Assembly: GCA_022376925.1 (NCBI GenBank)
Contig: JAIOJX010000026.1
Location: 256,491,330 to 256,555,329 of the forward strand
Direction: 5' to 3'
Source of the DNA: Tragulus kanchil
Lineage: Eukaryota > Chordata > Mammalia > Artiodactyla > Tragulidae
Length of the DNA: 64,000 nucleotides
Shown here: positions 23,816 to 35,036 of the stretch, piece after piece
Numbering within the stretch: position 1 is the first letter of the stretch
Layout: every line of letters begins with the position of its first letter
Translations under genes and position numbers: made by a program
Notes under the pieces: model-generated
Told to the model about the DNA's origin: nothing
Seen by the model: the letters and a program-made list of their open reading frames with translations, nothing else
The model's database searches: none

Positions 23816-24496
23816 AATTTAAAAAGTTAAAAGAATGATTTGTATAATACAGATGCATATAAAGTTTTGCCATTTCTTTCAAAGTCTTTTAACTATTAAA
23901 TACTTTGCATAATTTCTATTTATGGTTGATAAAATAACTGAAGCATTATAATGAAGCAAAGGTTAATGACATTTTAATAAGCATTTTTTCTTTGTTAAAA
24001 ATTTATTGTTGAGTTGCATGGTGAGCAGACTTTTTGGTATCTACGTAGGGAAGAATGAAATGAAAGCTATTAATAGTATAAAAAGAAAAAGGAAATCTAA
24101 AAATATATAAGAAATAGAGAAAGGAAAGAAGCCTAGCCAGAAGTAATGAGAAGAAGGTAAAATTTTTAAGGATTTTATGAAAGTTAGTTTAATTAAAATC
24201 AAATATAGAGCTCAAACAGCATAAAAGATACTTACGTTTTTTTTTTTTTTTGCAAAAAAATGCATTTTGACTTCTTATAGTATTTTTATAGTTTTTCACA
24301 GATATTAGACATATGAATACAACAGTAATTTTAAAAGATGCCATAACTTTGGCTTCTGAAAATAATTGTCATGAAAATGTAGCCTAATAATTTTCACATG
24401 ATTTCTGAATCACTTCAAAAATATTGTTAAATTATGGGGGGAAAAACTGATATAAATTAAATATTTTAAATGGTATAGTACACAGAAAAGTCAAAC
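23816..24496. other. AT-rich DNA, no feature seen
   Basis: Contains a T run at 24237-24252. No gene, RNA or clear repeat family. Confidence 0.5.
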
Positions 24497-24870
24497 TGAA
24501 GCTCACTCAGTTGTGTCCAAGTCTTTGCAACCCATGGATAAACCCACACAGTTCTTCAGGCAAGAACACTGGAGTAGGTAGCCGTTTCTTTGTGACCCAT
24601 GGACAGACCATGGAATGAGCCACCAGGGAAGCCCAAGAATCCTGCAGTGGGTAGCCTACCCCTTCTCCAAGGGAGCTTCCCAATCCAGGAATCAAACTGG
24701 GATCTCTTAAATCGCCAGTGGATTCTTTACCAGCTGAGCTACAAGGGAATCCTCAATACTGGAGGGGGTTCCCATGTCCTCCTCCAGGGAATCTTCCCAA
24801 CTCAGGGACTGAACCAGCATCTCGTATGTCTCCTGCATTGGCAGACATGTTCCTTACCACTAGTGGCACA
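24497..24870 (-). mobile_element. Composite of two minus-strand SINE fragments
   Basis: The complement of a BovA end and body (CACTCAGTTGTGTCCAAGTC, then TTCAGGCAAGAACACTGGAG) is followed by a complement of a SINE head near 24612-24635. A second complement of SINE head/middle sequence runs from about 24640 to 24870 (AGTGGATTCTTTACCAGCTG; ATTGGCAGACATGTTCCTTA). The repeated head signals indicate at least two elements or a nested pair; exact breaks are uncertain. Confidence 0.7.
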
Positions 24871-25504
24871 TGTGAAGCTCTGAAAAGTCAAAAGGGAAAC
24901 TGTAATTGGAGATGGAACGATTTTGAAATCAAGCCATGTGGGATGACAGACTTTTAAGAGTAAGGGTAATACCTCATTCCTATTCATTGTGGCCTTATCT
25001 AGCTCCCAGCGCCTGAAAAGAAGGTGAATAAATATTTCCCGAAGAAATAAATTAAAAATGAATGAGAGTTTCTATTTAACAAAGGCACTATATATAACAA
25101 TTAAAATATAAGTAAGAATCAGGTATATAGATTCAACCTGTAAAACCTTAAGCTAATACAATTACTTTGGGAATTTACAATGAATATGTATTAATTAATT
25201 AATGTTCATAGGATTGTCATAAAGTGTTTATTATTTTAATGTTTCTCCAGAGAAGATTATTTTCTTCACTCCACTGGATAGGTACAAGTATTTCTGTTAC
25301 CTTTTATTTTATGTCTATGCTGTATAAATCTATGTTAAAACAGGAACAACCAACTATTCCAGGCCTTGGTTTAGAAGAATTATTCAACATATTATCATAT
25401 TCAATACAGGTTACTTAACTATTTTACATATACTTTACTAGATATTTAATTAGCAAGATGTTTTGCTTCAAGTTTTAAGGAAAAATAAAAAAGAGATATT
25501 TTGT
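24871..25504. other. AT-rich DNA, no feature seen
   Basis: Short palindromic TTAATTAATTAA at 25190-25201; otherwise nothing recognised. Confidence 0.5.
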
Positions 25505-25742
25505 TTCCTAGGTGGCACAGTGATAAAGAATCCATCTGCCAATGCAAGAGATACAGAGGCACAGGTTTGAACCCAGGGTCAGAAAAATCCCCTAGAGAAG
25601 AGAATGACTACCTACTCCAGCATTCTTGCCTCCAGAACACTTGACAGAGGAGCTTGATGGAGTACAGTCCAAGGGGTCACAAAGAGTCAGACACAACAGA
25701 GTAACTGAGTACTTGCACACACACAAACACACACACACACAC
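25505..25742 (+). mobile_element. Bov-tA SINE with CA-repeat tail
   Basis: A diverged head (CCTAGGTGGCACAGTGATAA), the BovA body with CAGCATTCTTGCCTCCAGAA and the AGTCAGACACAACAGAGTAA end. A (CA)n microsatellite at 25715-25742 has grown from its tail. Confidence 0.88.
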
Positions 25743-26517
25743 AGAGAGGTATTTGTATCAGAGTTTTAACATATATACAAGTACATTGCTGCATATATTC
25801 ACTGAGAAAAATATGATTTTGAGAATGTGTTGCTATATAAAGTATGAATACGTTATAGAAAGGGCAGAATAAGCATATTTGTGAATTCTTCTTATTCTTA
25901 AGTGGGCAACTATTGTTAATGAATTGAAATTTGTCTTAAATTTTGGTATTTAATTATCTTCAATCATATAGTTCCCTGACTATCCAGGGAACCAGTTTAC
26001 AAAGCACAGGTGTATGTTGCATCTCTATGGCATGAATATTTAAATCTTTCACTGGATACTACAAACTATGTACACTATATAATAAACGTGAATTTTTAAT
26101 ACTGTGCAAATGTTGCTGATTGAGAGAGCTTGGGCAATATGGTCTGACTTTTCATTAGCCATTCTATTTGACAGAAGAACCTGTCTCAGCTCATTACTGC
26201 AGGGTTTTAATGGTCTCTTTTTAGCTTTAGTACAGTTTTCTTTTAGCCTTGATTTCTTCTCTTTAGAAAAAAAGGAACACAAACTCAATCATATACCTTT
26301 GTGAGTGAGTTGGCTCAATAGAAATGTAATATTCCTTTATTAGGGTCTCTTAATACAGTTATATAAATGCACTTGAAATGTAGGCTATTTGCTTAATAAA
26401 TTGTAATGACTTTCTGAAGAGACTGAGGGCAAAATCCTTTTTGTGCTTTTTATTTGAGTGTTGAAGTAATGAATGCCATGTGAACTTCCCAGAAGAGAAA
26501 GCCCCAGATATTTTAGT
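25743..26517. other. AT-rich DNA, no feature seen
   Basis: No repeat family or exon recognised. Short frames on both strands at 26049-26304 are overlapping chance frames. Confidence 0.5.
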
Positions 26518-28745
26518 AGTGTTTATTCCTTTGGTTTCTGGAATGAAAATATAGAAAGCTGGAGCTGAAAGGAACCTGTGAGCTCATCCTGCAAACGAAC
26601 ACCTGACAAGAACAAAACTAGGTGGTGGTGGCCATGACACCATAGGCTGCTCCAGCAGGTCCAGAAAACCTGTTCTTTGCAAACTCAGTTCCATGTGTTT
26701 CCCTCTGTATAGTATCATTAGGCTGGTTTTACAAAAGTAGACCATTAACTGTTGTTTCTTGTCATGACTGAATTGTTTTCAGCTAGAATACGAAAGGCTC
26801 AGGTAGATGGCAATAGTAAATGTTGCATGAGCTACCAGGGTAGAGAACATCGGATGCTAGTGGAAGTGCAGGGCATGTGAGACTTCCACTCCCCTGATTT
26901 TCCAGTTGTTGTGATAAAGTTGTCGTGTTCCTTCCAGGCATGGTTTCAGAACAGCCTTGACCCTCTGGTCTCTAGCTAAGTCAGTTGGCAGGCAGGCAGG
27001 ATCCAGTGCTGGAAATCTGACCGGGTTTGGGACGTTTAGAGCTATAAAGCCTTCTATATAGAGACACAGGATCAAATCACACCTGCTGCCGGTTTGCTCC
27101 TGACCTTGGAGTTCAAGTAGAGTAGCTGGCCACCTGCCTTATCCTTCAACCTTGTGTTCCTTTCTACACTGACCCTACTCCCACCTTTGTGTTTGAATCT
27201 CAACCTTTGCAACGTGTTTTGGTCTCTACTCCTCTAGGCTCGTCTCCCATGGGGGACTTCTGCCTCTGTCTACTGCCTGGGCCTCTGTTACTTGTAGACA
27301 GATTTGCCCAAGGCTAACTGCTCACCTGCCTGCCTGGAGCTCTCGACACTGTGCATTACTGCCTGTCCAGCCACTATCTTAACTTGAGTTGCATCTCCTG
27401 ATGCCAAATGACATTCAGGGTGACCAGCCTCCCTCCAACCATGTTTCCTGCATGTTTTGATCTATTATGGTATTTCTCCTAGCACCAAAAGCTGCATCTG
27501 ATACCATGGAGACAGGCATTCCCAGGGAATTGAGAAAACTTCAGATCTGGCCACTATTTTCTTCCCAGTTCTTTTGTGTTTGCCCACACCACCCGGCTAC
27601 ATCTACATCGTTTTTTTGGCTTTATTCTATGTAAGCCATGGAATTGCCCTTTGAGTGTTTATTCCTTTGGTTTCTGGAATGAAAATATAGAAAGCTGGAG
27701 CTGAAAGGAACCTGTGAGCTCATCCTGCAAACGAACACCTGACAAGAACAAAACTAGGTGGTGGTGGCCATGACACCATAGGCTGCTCCAGCAGGTCCAG
27801 AAAACCTGTTCTTTGCAAACTCAGTTCCATGTGTTTCCCTCTGTATAGTATCATTAGGCTGGTTTTACAAAAGTAGACCATTAACTGTTGTTTCTTGTCA
27901 TGACTGAATTGTTTTCAGCTAGAATACGAAAGGCTCAGGTAGATGGCAATAGTAAATGTTGCATGAGCTACCAGGGTAGAGAACATCGGATGCTAGTGGA
28001 AGTGCAGGGCATGTGAGACTTCCACTCCCCTGATTTTCCAGTTGTTGTGATAAAGTTGTCGTGTTCCTTCCAGGCATGGTTTCAGAACAGCCTTGACCCT
28101 CTGGTCTCTAGCTAAGTCAGTTGGCAGGCAGGCAGGATCCAGTGCTGGAAATCTGACCGGGTTTGGGACGTTTAGAGCTATAAAGCCTTCTATATAGAGA
28201 CACAGGATCAAATCACACCTGCTGCCGGTTTGCTCCTGACCTTGGAGTTCAAGTAGAGTAGCTGGCCACCTGCCTTATCCTTCAACCTTGTGTTCCTTTC
28301 TACACTGACCCTACTCCCACCTTTGTGTTTGAATCTCAACCTTTGCAACGTGTTTTGGTCTCTACTCCTCTAGGCTCGTCTCCCATGGGGGACTTCTGCC
28401 TCTGTCTACTGCCTGGGCCTCTGTTACTTGTAGACAGATTTGCCCAAGGCTAACTGCTCACCTGCCTGCCTGGAGCTCTCGACACTGTGCATTACTGCCT
28501 GTCCAGCCACTATCTTAACTTGAGTTGCATCTCCTGATGCCAAATGACATTCAGGGTGACCAGCCTCCCTCCAACCATGTTTCCTGCATGTTTTGATCTA
28601 TTATGGTATTTCTCCTAGCACCAAAAGCTGCATCTGATACCATGGAGACAGGCATTCCCAGGGAATTGAGAAAACTTCAGATCTGGCCACTATTTTCTTC
28701 CCAGTTCTTTTGTGTGTGCCCACACCACCTGGCTACATCTACATC
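26518..28745. repeat. Tandem duplication 6 (period 1,136 bp) with 44-bp filler
   Basis: Bases 26518-27609 recur at 27654-28745. The inner parts match; differences (TTG/GTG near 27580 versus 28716 and C/T near 27594) cluster within 30 bp of the junction. Filler 27610-27653 looks like an error-rich version of what follows copy two (a TTTTTGGCTTTATT segment compared with 28770-28790), then of what precedes copy one (GCCATG..CCC compared with 26475-26490). Confidence 0.95.
26570..27609. other. Low-repeat block, unrecognised
   Basis: Less AT-rich than most of the window. GAGCTGAAAGGAACCTGTGAG near 26563 resembles an old CR1/L3-type tail, but only weakly. A 72-codon minus frame at 26857-27075 (copied at 27993-28211) has no recognisable domain. 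Could hold an old LTR or a conserved noncoding element; I cannot tell by eye. Confidence 0.35.
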
Positions 28746-28815
28746 TCAATGGCATCTCCAAATATTTTCTTGGGCTTTATTTCTTATTTCTTTAGCATTT
28801 ATTTGTGAATTTACC

Positions 28816-29022
28816 AGGAAGAGGCACAGTGATAAAAATTCTGCTTGCCAATACATGAGACGCAAGAGACATGGGTTCAATCCCTAGGTCGGGAAGATTT
28901 CCTGGAGAAGGAAATGGCAGCCCACTCCAGTATTCTTGCCTGGGAAATCCCATGAACTGAGGGGCGTGGTGAGCTATAGTTTGTGGGTCACAAAGAGTCA
29001 GATATAAACAACTGAGCACTGC
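28816..29022 (+). mobile_element. Bov-tA SINE, plus strand
   Basis: A diverged head (AGGCACAGTGATAAAAATTC), body with CACTCCAGTATTCTTGCCTG and the AAAGAGTCAGATATAAACAA end. Copied at 29977-30183. Confidence 0.88.
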
Positions 29023-29141
29023 ACTGATGTTTAGTTGCTAAGCCCTGTCCAACTTTTTGTGAACCCATGGGCTGTCACCCACCAGGTTGCTCTGTCCATG
29101 GGATTTCCCAGGCAAGAATACTGGAGTGGGTTGCCATTTCC
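28910..29141. repeat. Inverted SINE pair, 45-bp arms
   Basis: Arm 28910-28954 pairs with 29097-29141 at 44 of 45 positions, with a 142-nt spacer. Such a pair would fold into a long hairpin if transcribed. The duplicated version lies at about 30071-30302. Confidence 0.85.
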
Positions 29142-29145
29142 GGGA
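29023..29145 (-). mobile_element. BovA-type SINE fragment, minus strand, head-to-head with previous
   Basis: The complement of the BovA body: TTTAGTTGCTAAGCCCTGTC, then CCATGGGATTTCCCAGGCAA. It directly follows a plus-strand SINE and is the reverse complement of part of it (see the inverted repeat 28910-29141). Copied at 30184-30306. Confidence 0.85.
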
Positions 29146-29976
29146 GTCTAATACTTTAATTTTAAACCAGGAAGATTATGCTTAAGTTATACAAAATGGG
29201 AGAAATAACCAAAAAATCTCTAACCAAATGTCTTCTCTCTTTTTCTTTTTATTCCAAATGTCTTCTTTGGTTTAAAAAAATCCAAAACTAGCTCACAGAG
29301 ATATTTTACTTTCTCAGTTAGCCACAGAACTGTTAAATTAATTTAAACCAAACAATTATTTTTGTAGTGCTTGAAGCATTATGAATGATGTTACAGACAG
29401 CTGACTCACTTGCAGGAAATGGGGCTTTGCCATGCATAAACAATTTTGAGAACCACATAATTTGGATTGGATTTAAAATTGAACCCATCAGTTTTGAAAG
29501 ATCTGTAAGTTTGGCAAAATGTATTTTTCTAATAGCAACATTCATTCTTTGCATAAAGAGAGATCATGGCTGCACACTAAGTAATGCTGTTTTCTTCTTT
29601 TTCTTCTTCTTAACTGATATGAAAAATTCAAATTCTCTCACAAAATTTTCCCTGTGACTTTACTAGGCACTTGTTTATTTACTTTTTCCTCTAAATCTGG
29701 GGTATGAAAAATTTAAATTTTAAAAAGTTTCTCCAACCATGTTTCCTGCATGTTTTGATCTATTATGGTATTTCTCCTAGCACCAAAAGCTGCATCTGAT
29801 ACCATGGAGACAGGCATTCCCAGGGAATTGAGAAAACTTCAGATCTGGCCACTATTTTCTTCCCAGTTCTTTGTGTGTGCCCACACCACCTGGCTACTTC
29901 TACATCTCAATGGCATCTCCAAATATTTTCTTGGGCTTTATTTCTTATTTCTTTAGCATTTATTTGTGAATTTACC

Positions 29977-30306
29977 AGGAAGAGGCACAGTGATAAAAAT
30001 TCTGCTTGCCAATACATGAGACGCAAGAGACATGGGTTCAATCCCTAGGTCGGGAAGATTTCCTGGAGAAGGAAATGGCAGCCCACTCCAGTATTCTTGC
30101 CTGGGAAATCCCATGAACTGAGGGGCGTGGTGAGCTATAGTTTGTGGGTCACAAAGAGTCAGATATAAACAACTGAGCACTGCACTGATGTTTAGTTGCT
30201 AAGCCCTGTCCAACTTTTTGTGAACCCATGGGCTGTCACCCACCAGGTTGCTCTGTCCATGGGATTTCCCAGGCAAGAATACTGGAGTGGGTTGCCATTT
30301 CCGGGA
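29977..30306. mobile_element. Second copy of head-to-head SINE pair
   Basis: Repeats 28816-29145 with its flanks as part of duplication 7. Confidence 0.9.
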
Positions 30307-30929
30307 GTCTAATACTTTAATTTTAAACCAGGAAGATTATGCTTAAGTTATACAAAATGGGAGAAATAACCAAAAAATCTCTAACCAAATGTCTTCTCTC
30401 TTTTTCTTTTTATTCCAAATGTCTTCTTTGGTTTAAAAAAATCCAAAACTAGCTCACAGAGATATTTTACTTTCTCAGTTAGCCACAGAACTGTTAAATT
30501 AATTTAAACCAAACAATTATTTTTGTAGTGCTTGAAGCATTATGAATGATGTTACAGACAGCTGACTCACTTGCAGGAAATGGGGCTTTGCCATGCATAA
30601 ACAATTTTGAGAACCACATAATTTGGATTGGATTTAAAATTGAACCCATCAGTTTTGAAAGATCTGTAAGTTTGGCAAAAATGTATTTTTCTAATAGCAA
30701 CATTCATTCTTTGCATAAAGAGAGATCATGGCTGCACACTAAGTAATGCTGTTTTCTTCTTTTTCTTCTTCTTAACTGATATGAAAAATTCAAATTCTCT
30801 CACAAAATTTTCCCTGTGACTTTACTAGGCACTTGTTTATTTACTTTTTTTCCTCTAACATTATTCGAGGGTAAGAATGAGGAGATCTTGAAGCAAAAGA
30901 CAAGAAAAATTGCCACCCCTTTAACTTCT

Positions 30930-31030
30930 CTGCAACTGTTCTCGAGTTAGGTAACCTCTTTGGCTTTCCTTTCTTCATCCTGTAAAATTAGGGAATATTC
31001 TGTAAAATTGAGGATAGAGGGAAGGAAGGA
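30930..31030 (+). mobile_element. MIR SINE, plus strand, partial
   Basis: GAGTTAGGTAACCTCTTTGG, then TTCTTCATCCTGTAAAATTAGG fits the conserved middle of MIR. Short and diverged. Confidence 0.6.
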
Positions 31031-31282
31031 GACAAAATGTCTTTCAGTTCTAACATATCAAGATTTTAGAAGCTAGGGAACTTGAAATTAAACTCATTCC
31101 TTAATGGACACCCTTCAATTAAGGGAAAAAATAAGAAAACCTGAGCTATTAAAATGAGTCATTTTTGTATGTATCTTCTTTCCATCTACTTCTTTAGTTT
31201 GCTTTTCCTCAAGAATGTACCTCTTTCCACTTCCCCTCAGAAGTTCATCATAGCCATCAAAATATTTATAGTTTTCTCCCCT

Positions 31283-31523
31283 TTTGGCAAGAGGGTATCC
31301 TGGTAGCTCAGATGGTAAATAATCTGCCTGCAATGTGGGAAGCCCAGGTTCGACCCTTGGGTTGGAATGATCCCCTGGATGAAGAAATGGCAATCCACTC
31401 CAGTATTCTTTCCTGGAAAACCACATGGATAGAGGAGCCTGGTTGGCTACAGTTCATGGGGTTGCAGAGTCAGACACAACTGAGTGACTAACACTTTCAC
31501 TTTAATGTTTGGCAAGAGGGTAT
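31283..31523 (+). mobile_element. Bov-tA SINE with 16-bp target-site duplication
   Basis: The SINE at 31299-31507 is bounded by a perfect 16-bp direct repeat, TTTGGCAAGAGGGTAT (31283-31298 and 31508-31523). It has the tRNA-like head (CCTGGTAGCTCAGATGGTAA), the BovA body and the GACACAACTGAGTGACTAAC end. The unbroken flanking repeat suggests a fairly recent insertion. Confidence 0.93.
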
Positions 31524-32575
31524 AAAGAGAAAAGTGGTGTATCATAGATCTTTAGAGCACGCAGAGACTATGAGGGTGAACAAAGAAGTATTAAAAAAAC
31601 AAATGAGAGGTGAGAACGATAAAGGAAAGTTTGAACTTGACCTGGTAGGAATGGGAAGAGCAGAGTCTCTTTCCACTAGAATAATGTAATCTCTTCTTGA
31701 AATTTCTGTCCTCACTCTCCCTCACTTAATGCCACGTGAAATTATATTAATATCTTTAATATAACAGACAAGAAAGAAAGCAGGAACACTCATAGATTGA
31801 GAAACCAAAAGAGTTTTCAAAATTCGCTGCTCTGGAAACTTCTCTGGAAGCTGGCCTATTATAGGAAAAAAAAAAAAAAAGGCAAAACTAAAATTAGTGG
31901 GTCTTAGTCAGTCAAAAGTCTTGAACTTTGGACTCAGCCTGGCCATTTATATGAGTTTTCCTGAAACTTCAGCCAAAGTACTTAACCGAATTTTAGTTAT
32001 TTCTATAAAATAGAGGGCATATAAACTGTTCTTTTGCTCACAGATTTCAGTTAACTTAGTTGAGGAAGATTTCTAGGGAGATAATTTTATAAATTGCAGA
32101 ATATTTTTACATAAAAGACCTCATTTAACTATTTTTACTGGACAAGACTTGACTGATCCTCACTATGGTAGTATGAGTTTATTTAAAAATCTAGAAATTC
32201 TTGCAAGTTTCTGATTAAATGAGTCATTAAAAACTTCATATATTTATATTATCAGTGTCAAGTTCTTTCCAAAGAAGCATTGCTCTTTTCATTTAATAAT
32301 TGACACAATAAAGCATAACAAGGTTAAGTCACCTGCCCAAGATGCTCCCCTGCAGAACTCCTAAGGGGTTGAGCTAAGACATGATTCCACTGTGCCTAGT
32401 GCCGATGTCTAGAATTCTTGCACGAGGATACTGTGCCCTTCTATTCCAAGCAATCCTGAGATAAGTCCTGATGCTGTAATATAGACACAGGTCAAATGTG
32501 CTTTATGTCCTAAATTACTTGGGATACTTTCCACAGAAAGTATTTCTACAGCATCTCTCAAGCACGAGACTCACT
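31524..32575. other. Unique DNA with two MIR-like traces
   Basis: A 17-base A run lies at 31865-31880. Plus-strand MIR-like sequence is at about 31905-32040 (GACTCAGCCTGGCC, then AAGTACTTAACCGAATTTTAG). Minus-strand MIR-like sequence is at about 32290-32400 (AAGGTTAAGTCACCTGCCCA). No gene recognised. Confidence 0.55.
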
Positions 32576-32998
32576 GGACAGTTCAGAAGTCATTTTCACT
32601 AATTTATTTGGTGATGACTCAGATCCTCTACCAGCACTGAATGAAATCAAGATTGGGAACTGACCAGAACAAAAGGGAGAGATATTTTTGTTTAAAAACA
32701 TGGGGGCAGATCTGAACAAAACTGTCAAGAAGGTGAGCATTTGTTTACTCTTACCCAGGGTTCAGTCTGCATTTGTTCTCCCTTTTAGTTCTTTTCCCTT
32801 TAATGATCTTTCCCTATCAAAACTAATTCTCATGAGGCATCTGTTTTTAATTGTTTATATTTTAGTAGGAGGAAATTTGGTTGTTAAGCAACCCTGCCCT
32901 GGGAATATTCATTATCTGTAATTTGGAGTGAAATAATTTGTTTCTGGATAGAAGAATATCATGAATCAAAGAAGTGGGAGAGGGCTTTGGAGTGATAT

Positions 32999-33000
<2 letters not shown>

Positions 33001-33037
<37 letters not shown>
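33001..33037. repeat. (TG)n microsatellite
   Basis: TG dinucleotide run, copied with equal length at 34091-34127. The complementary frame gives a meaningless His-Thr repeat in the minus-strand frame 32862-33071. A shorter TG run is at 33247-33268. Confidence 0.95.
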
Positions 33038-33038
<1 letters not shown>

Positions 33039-33058
33039 TTGTCTTCCTGTGTGTGTAA

Positions 33059-33215
33059 CTGATTTGCTCATTCAATGAGTGCTTTTAAAATACCAGTTCC
33101 TGACAAGATAAAGATAAACAAAATTATCATACTCCTGGTCTTCATAGAGCTTACAGTCAAGTAAGGAAGGTGATAAATAAGCAATTCCAAATAAAATGAA
33201 TGAATGCTATGATGG
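33059..33215 (-). mobile_element. L2 LINE 3' fragment, minus strand
   Basis: TGCTCATTCAATGAGTGCTT, then AATACCAGTTCCTGACAAGA and a GGTCTTCATAGAGCTTACAG segment match the complement of the L2 tail in order. Copied at 34149-34305. Confidence 0.7.
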
Positions 33216-33429
33216 AATATCAGGAGACAATATTGACCTTGCGAATTGTGTGTGTGTGTGTGTGTGTGCATGCCTCTCTGATTTCTGGAAAAGAAACAGT
33301 ACATGGAGAAAGATGAAAGTAACACATACTGAATAGTTACTTTATTTGGCAAATGAGTATCTATTGAGCCAGGCATTCAATATAAATTACTACGAGGTGT
33401 TTAAATATTTGTGTTTATTTTGTGCTTTA

Positions 33430-33600
33430 AGTTTTCAGGAGTGTTCCACATAGATATTGTCAGTCCTCATCATAGCCCTTTAAAGTAGGTATTATTATTA
33501 TTCTCAATTCACATAGGTTAATGACATGCCTAATAAATGAGTCACCAGTTAGTGACTCAACCAGGGCTTCTGATCCCCAAGTTTGGACTCTTGCCAGTGT
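33430..33600 (-). mobile_element. MIR SINE, minus strand
   Basis: CTCATCATAGCCCTTTAAAG, then TATTATTATTATTCTCAATTC and AGTCACCAGTTAGTGACTCA follow the complement of MIR. Copied at 34520-34690. Confidence 0.7.
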
Positions 33601-34088
33601 CTGAAGGTCAATTCAGTGCCTCAATATGCCAGACAAGGTAGGCCATTTCACCCAGGACCTCAGGAGGACAGTTCAGAAGTCATTTTCACTAATTTATTTG
33701 GTGATGACTCAGATCCTCTACCAGCACTGAATGAAATCAAGATTGGGAACTGACCAGAACAAAAGGGAGAGATATTTTTGTTTAAAAACATGGGGGCAGA
33801 TCTGAACAAAACTGTCAAGAAGGTGAGCATTTGTTTACTCTTACCCAGGGTTCAGTCTGCATTTGTTCTCCCTTTTAGTTCTTTTCCCTTTAATGATCTT
33901 TCCCTATCAAAACTAATTCTCATGAGGCATCTGTTTTTAATTGTTTATATTTTAGTAGGAGGAAATTTGGTTGTTAAGCAACCCTGCCCTGGGAATATTC
34001 ATTATCTGTAATTTGGAGTGAAATAATTTGTTTCTGGATAGAAGAATATCATGAATCAAAGAAGTGGGAGAGGGCTTTGGAGTGATAT

Positions 34089-34128
<40 letters not shown>

Positions 34129-35036
34129 TTGTCTTCCTGTGTGTGTAACTGATTTGCTCATTCAATGAGTGCTTTTAAAATACCAGTTCCTGACAAGATA
34201 AAGATAAACAAAATTATCATACTCCTGGTCTTCATAGAGCTTACAGTCAAGTAAGGAAGGTGATAAATAAGCAATTCCAAATAAAATGAATGAATGCTAT
34301 GATGGAATATCAGGAGACAATATTGACCTTGCGAATTGTGTGTGTGTGTGTGTGTGTGCATGCCTCTCTGATTTCTGGAAAAGAAACAGTACATGGAGAA
34401 AGATGAAAGTAACACATACTGAATAGTTACTTTATTTGGCAAATGAGTATCTATTGAGCCAGGCATTCAATATAAATTACTACGAGGTGTTTAAATATTT
34501 GTGTTTATTTTGTGCTTTAAGTTTTCAGGAGTGTTCCACATAGATATTGTCAGTCCTCATCATAGCCCTTTAAAGTAGGTATTATTATTATTCTCAATTC
34601 ACATAGGTTAATGACATGCCTAATAAATGAGTCACCAGTTAGTGACTCAACCAGGGCTTCTGATCCCCAAGTTTGGACTCTTGCCAGTGTCTGAAGGTCA
34701 ATTCAGTGCCTCAATATGCCAGACAAGGTAGGCCATTTCACCCAGGACCTCAGGAGGAAAAGGCTGAAGCTCAGATGACACCAAAAGAAGGAGATGTATT
34801 TGTTTTCCCATGTCAGGGATTTTCTGTGAGCTGCCTCTGAAGGTAGTACCCAGACATCATGCCATCTCATTTATGGCATAGGAACTGAGGGTTGGAATAT
34901 ATCCATTACCTATGGCAAAAGGAAAAGTAATTCCTGGGCGTAGAAGTGAAACTTGCTTCTTTTCATTCGTATTAGTTGCTATCATTTGGGAAAACAAATA
35001 AAGAGTTTCTATGAGGACAGTCCTACCAAATTACTT

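Larger units (their letters stand above)
28569..30858. repeat. Tandem duplication 7 (period 1,161-1,164 bp) with 36-bp filler
   Basis: Bases 28569-29694 recur at 29731-30858. Differences are mostly homopolymer lengths: T run at 28706-28710, A run at 29516-29520 versus 30677-30682, and T run at 29683-29687. One A/T change lies near the left edge. Filler 29695-29730 resembles an error-rich version of 30859-30890. It overlaps duplication 6, so 27433-27609, 28569-28745 and 29731-29907 are three copies of one 177-bp segment. Confidence 0.95.
32576..34755. repeat. Tandem duplication 8 (period exactly 1,090 bp)
   Basis: Bases 32576-33665 recur at 33666-34755, with no difference noticed. Even the long (TG)n run (33001-33037 and 34091-34127) and the shorter one (33247-33268 and 34337-34358) have equal length. 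The junction shares GGA. Real duplications normally diverge first at such microsatellites. Confidence 0.97.

Noticed and set aside
32736..32745. Splice-donor-like AAGGTGAGC after a short frame (MFKNMGADLNKTVKK)
   Set aside because: No matching acceptor, domain or conservation evidence; such donors are common by chance.
32862..33071. Minus-strand frame with His-Thr repeats (also at 33952-34161)
   Set aside because: It is the translation of a (TG)n microsatellite, not a gene.
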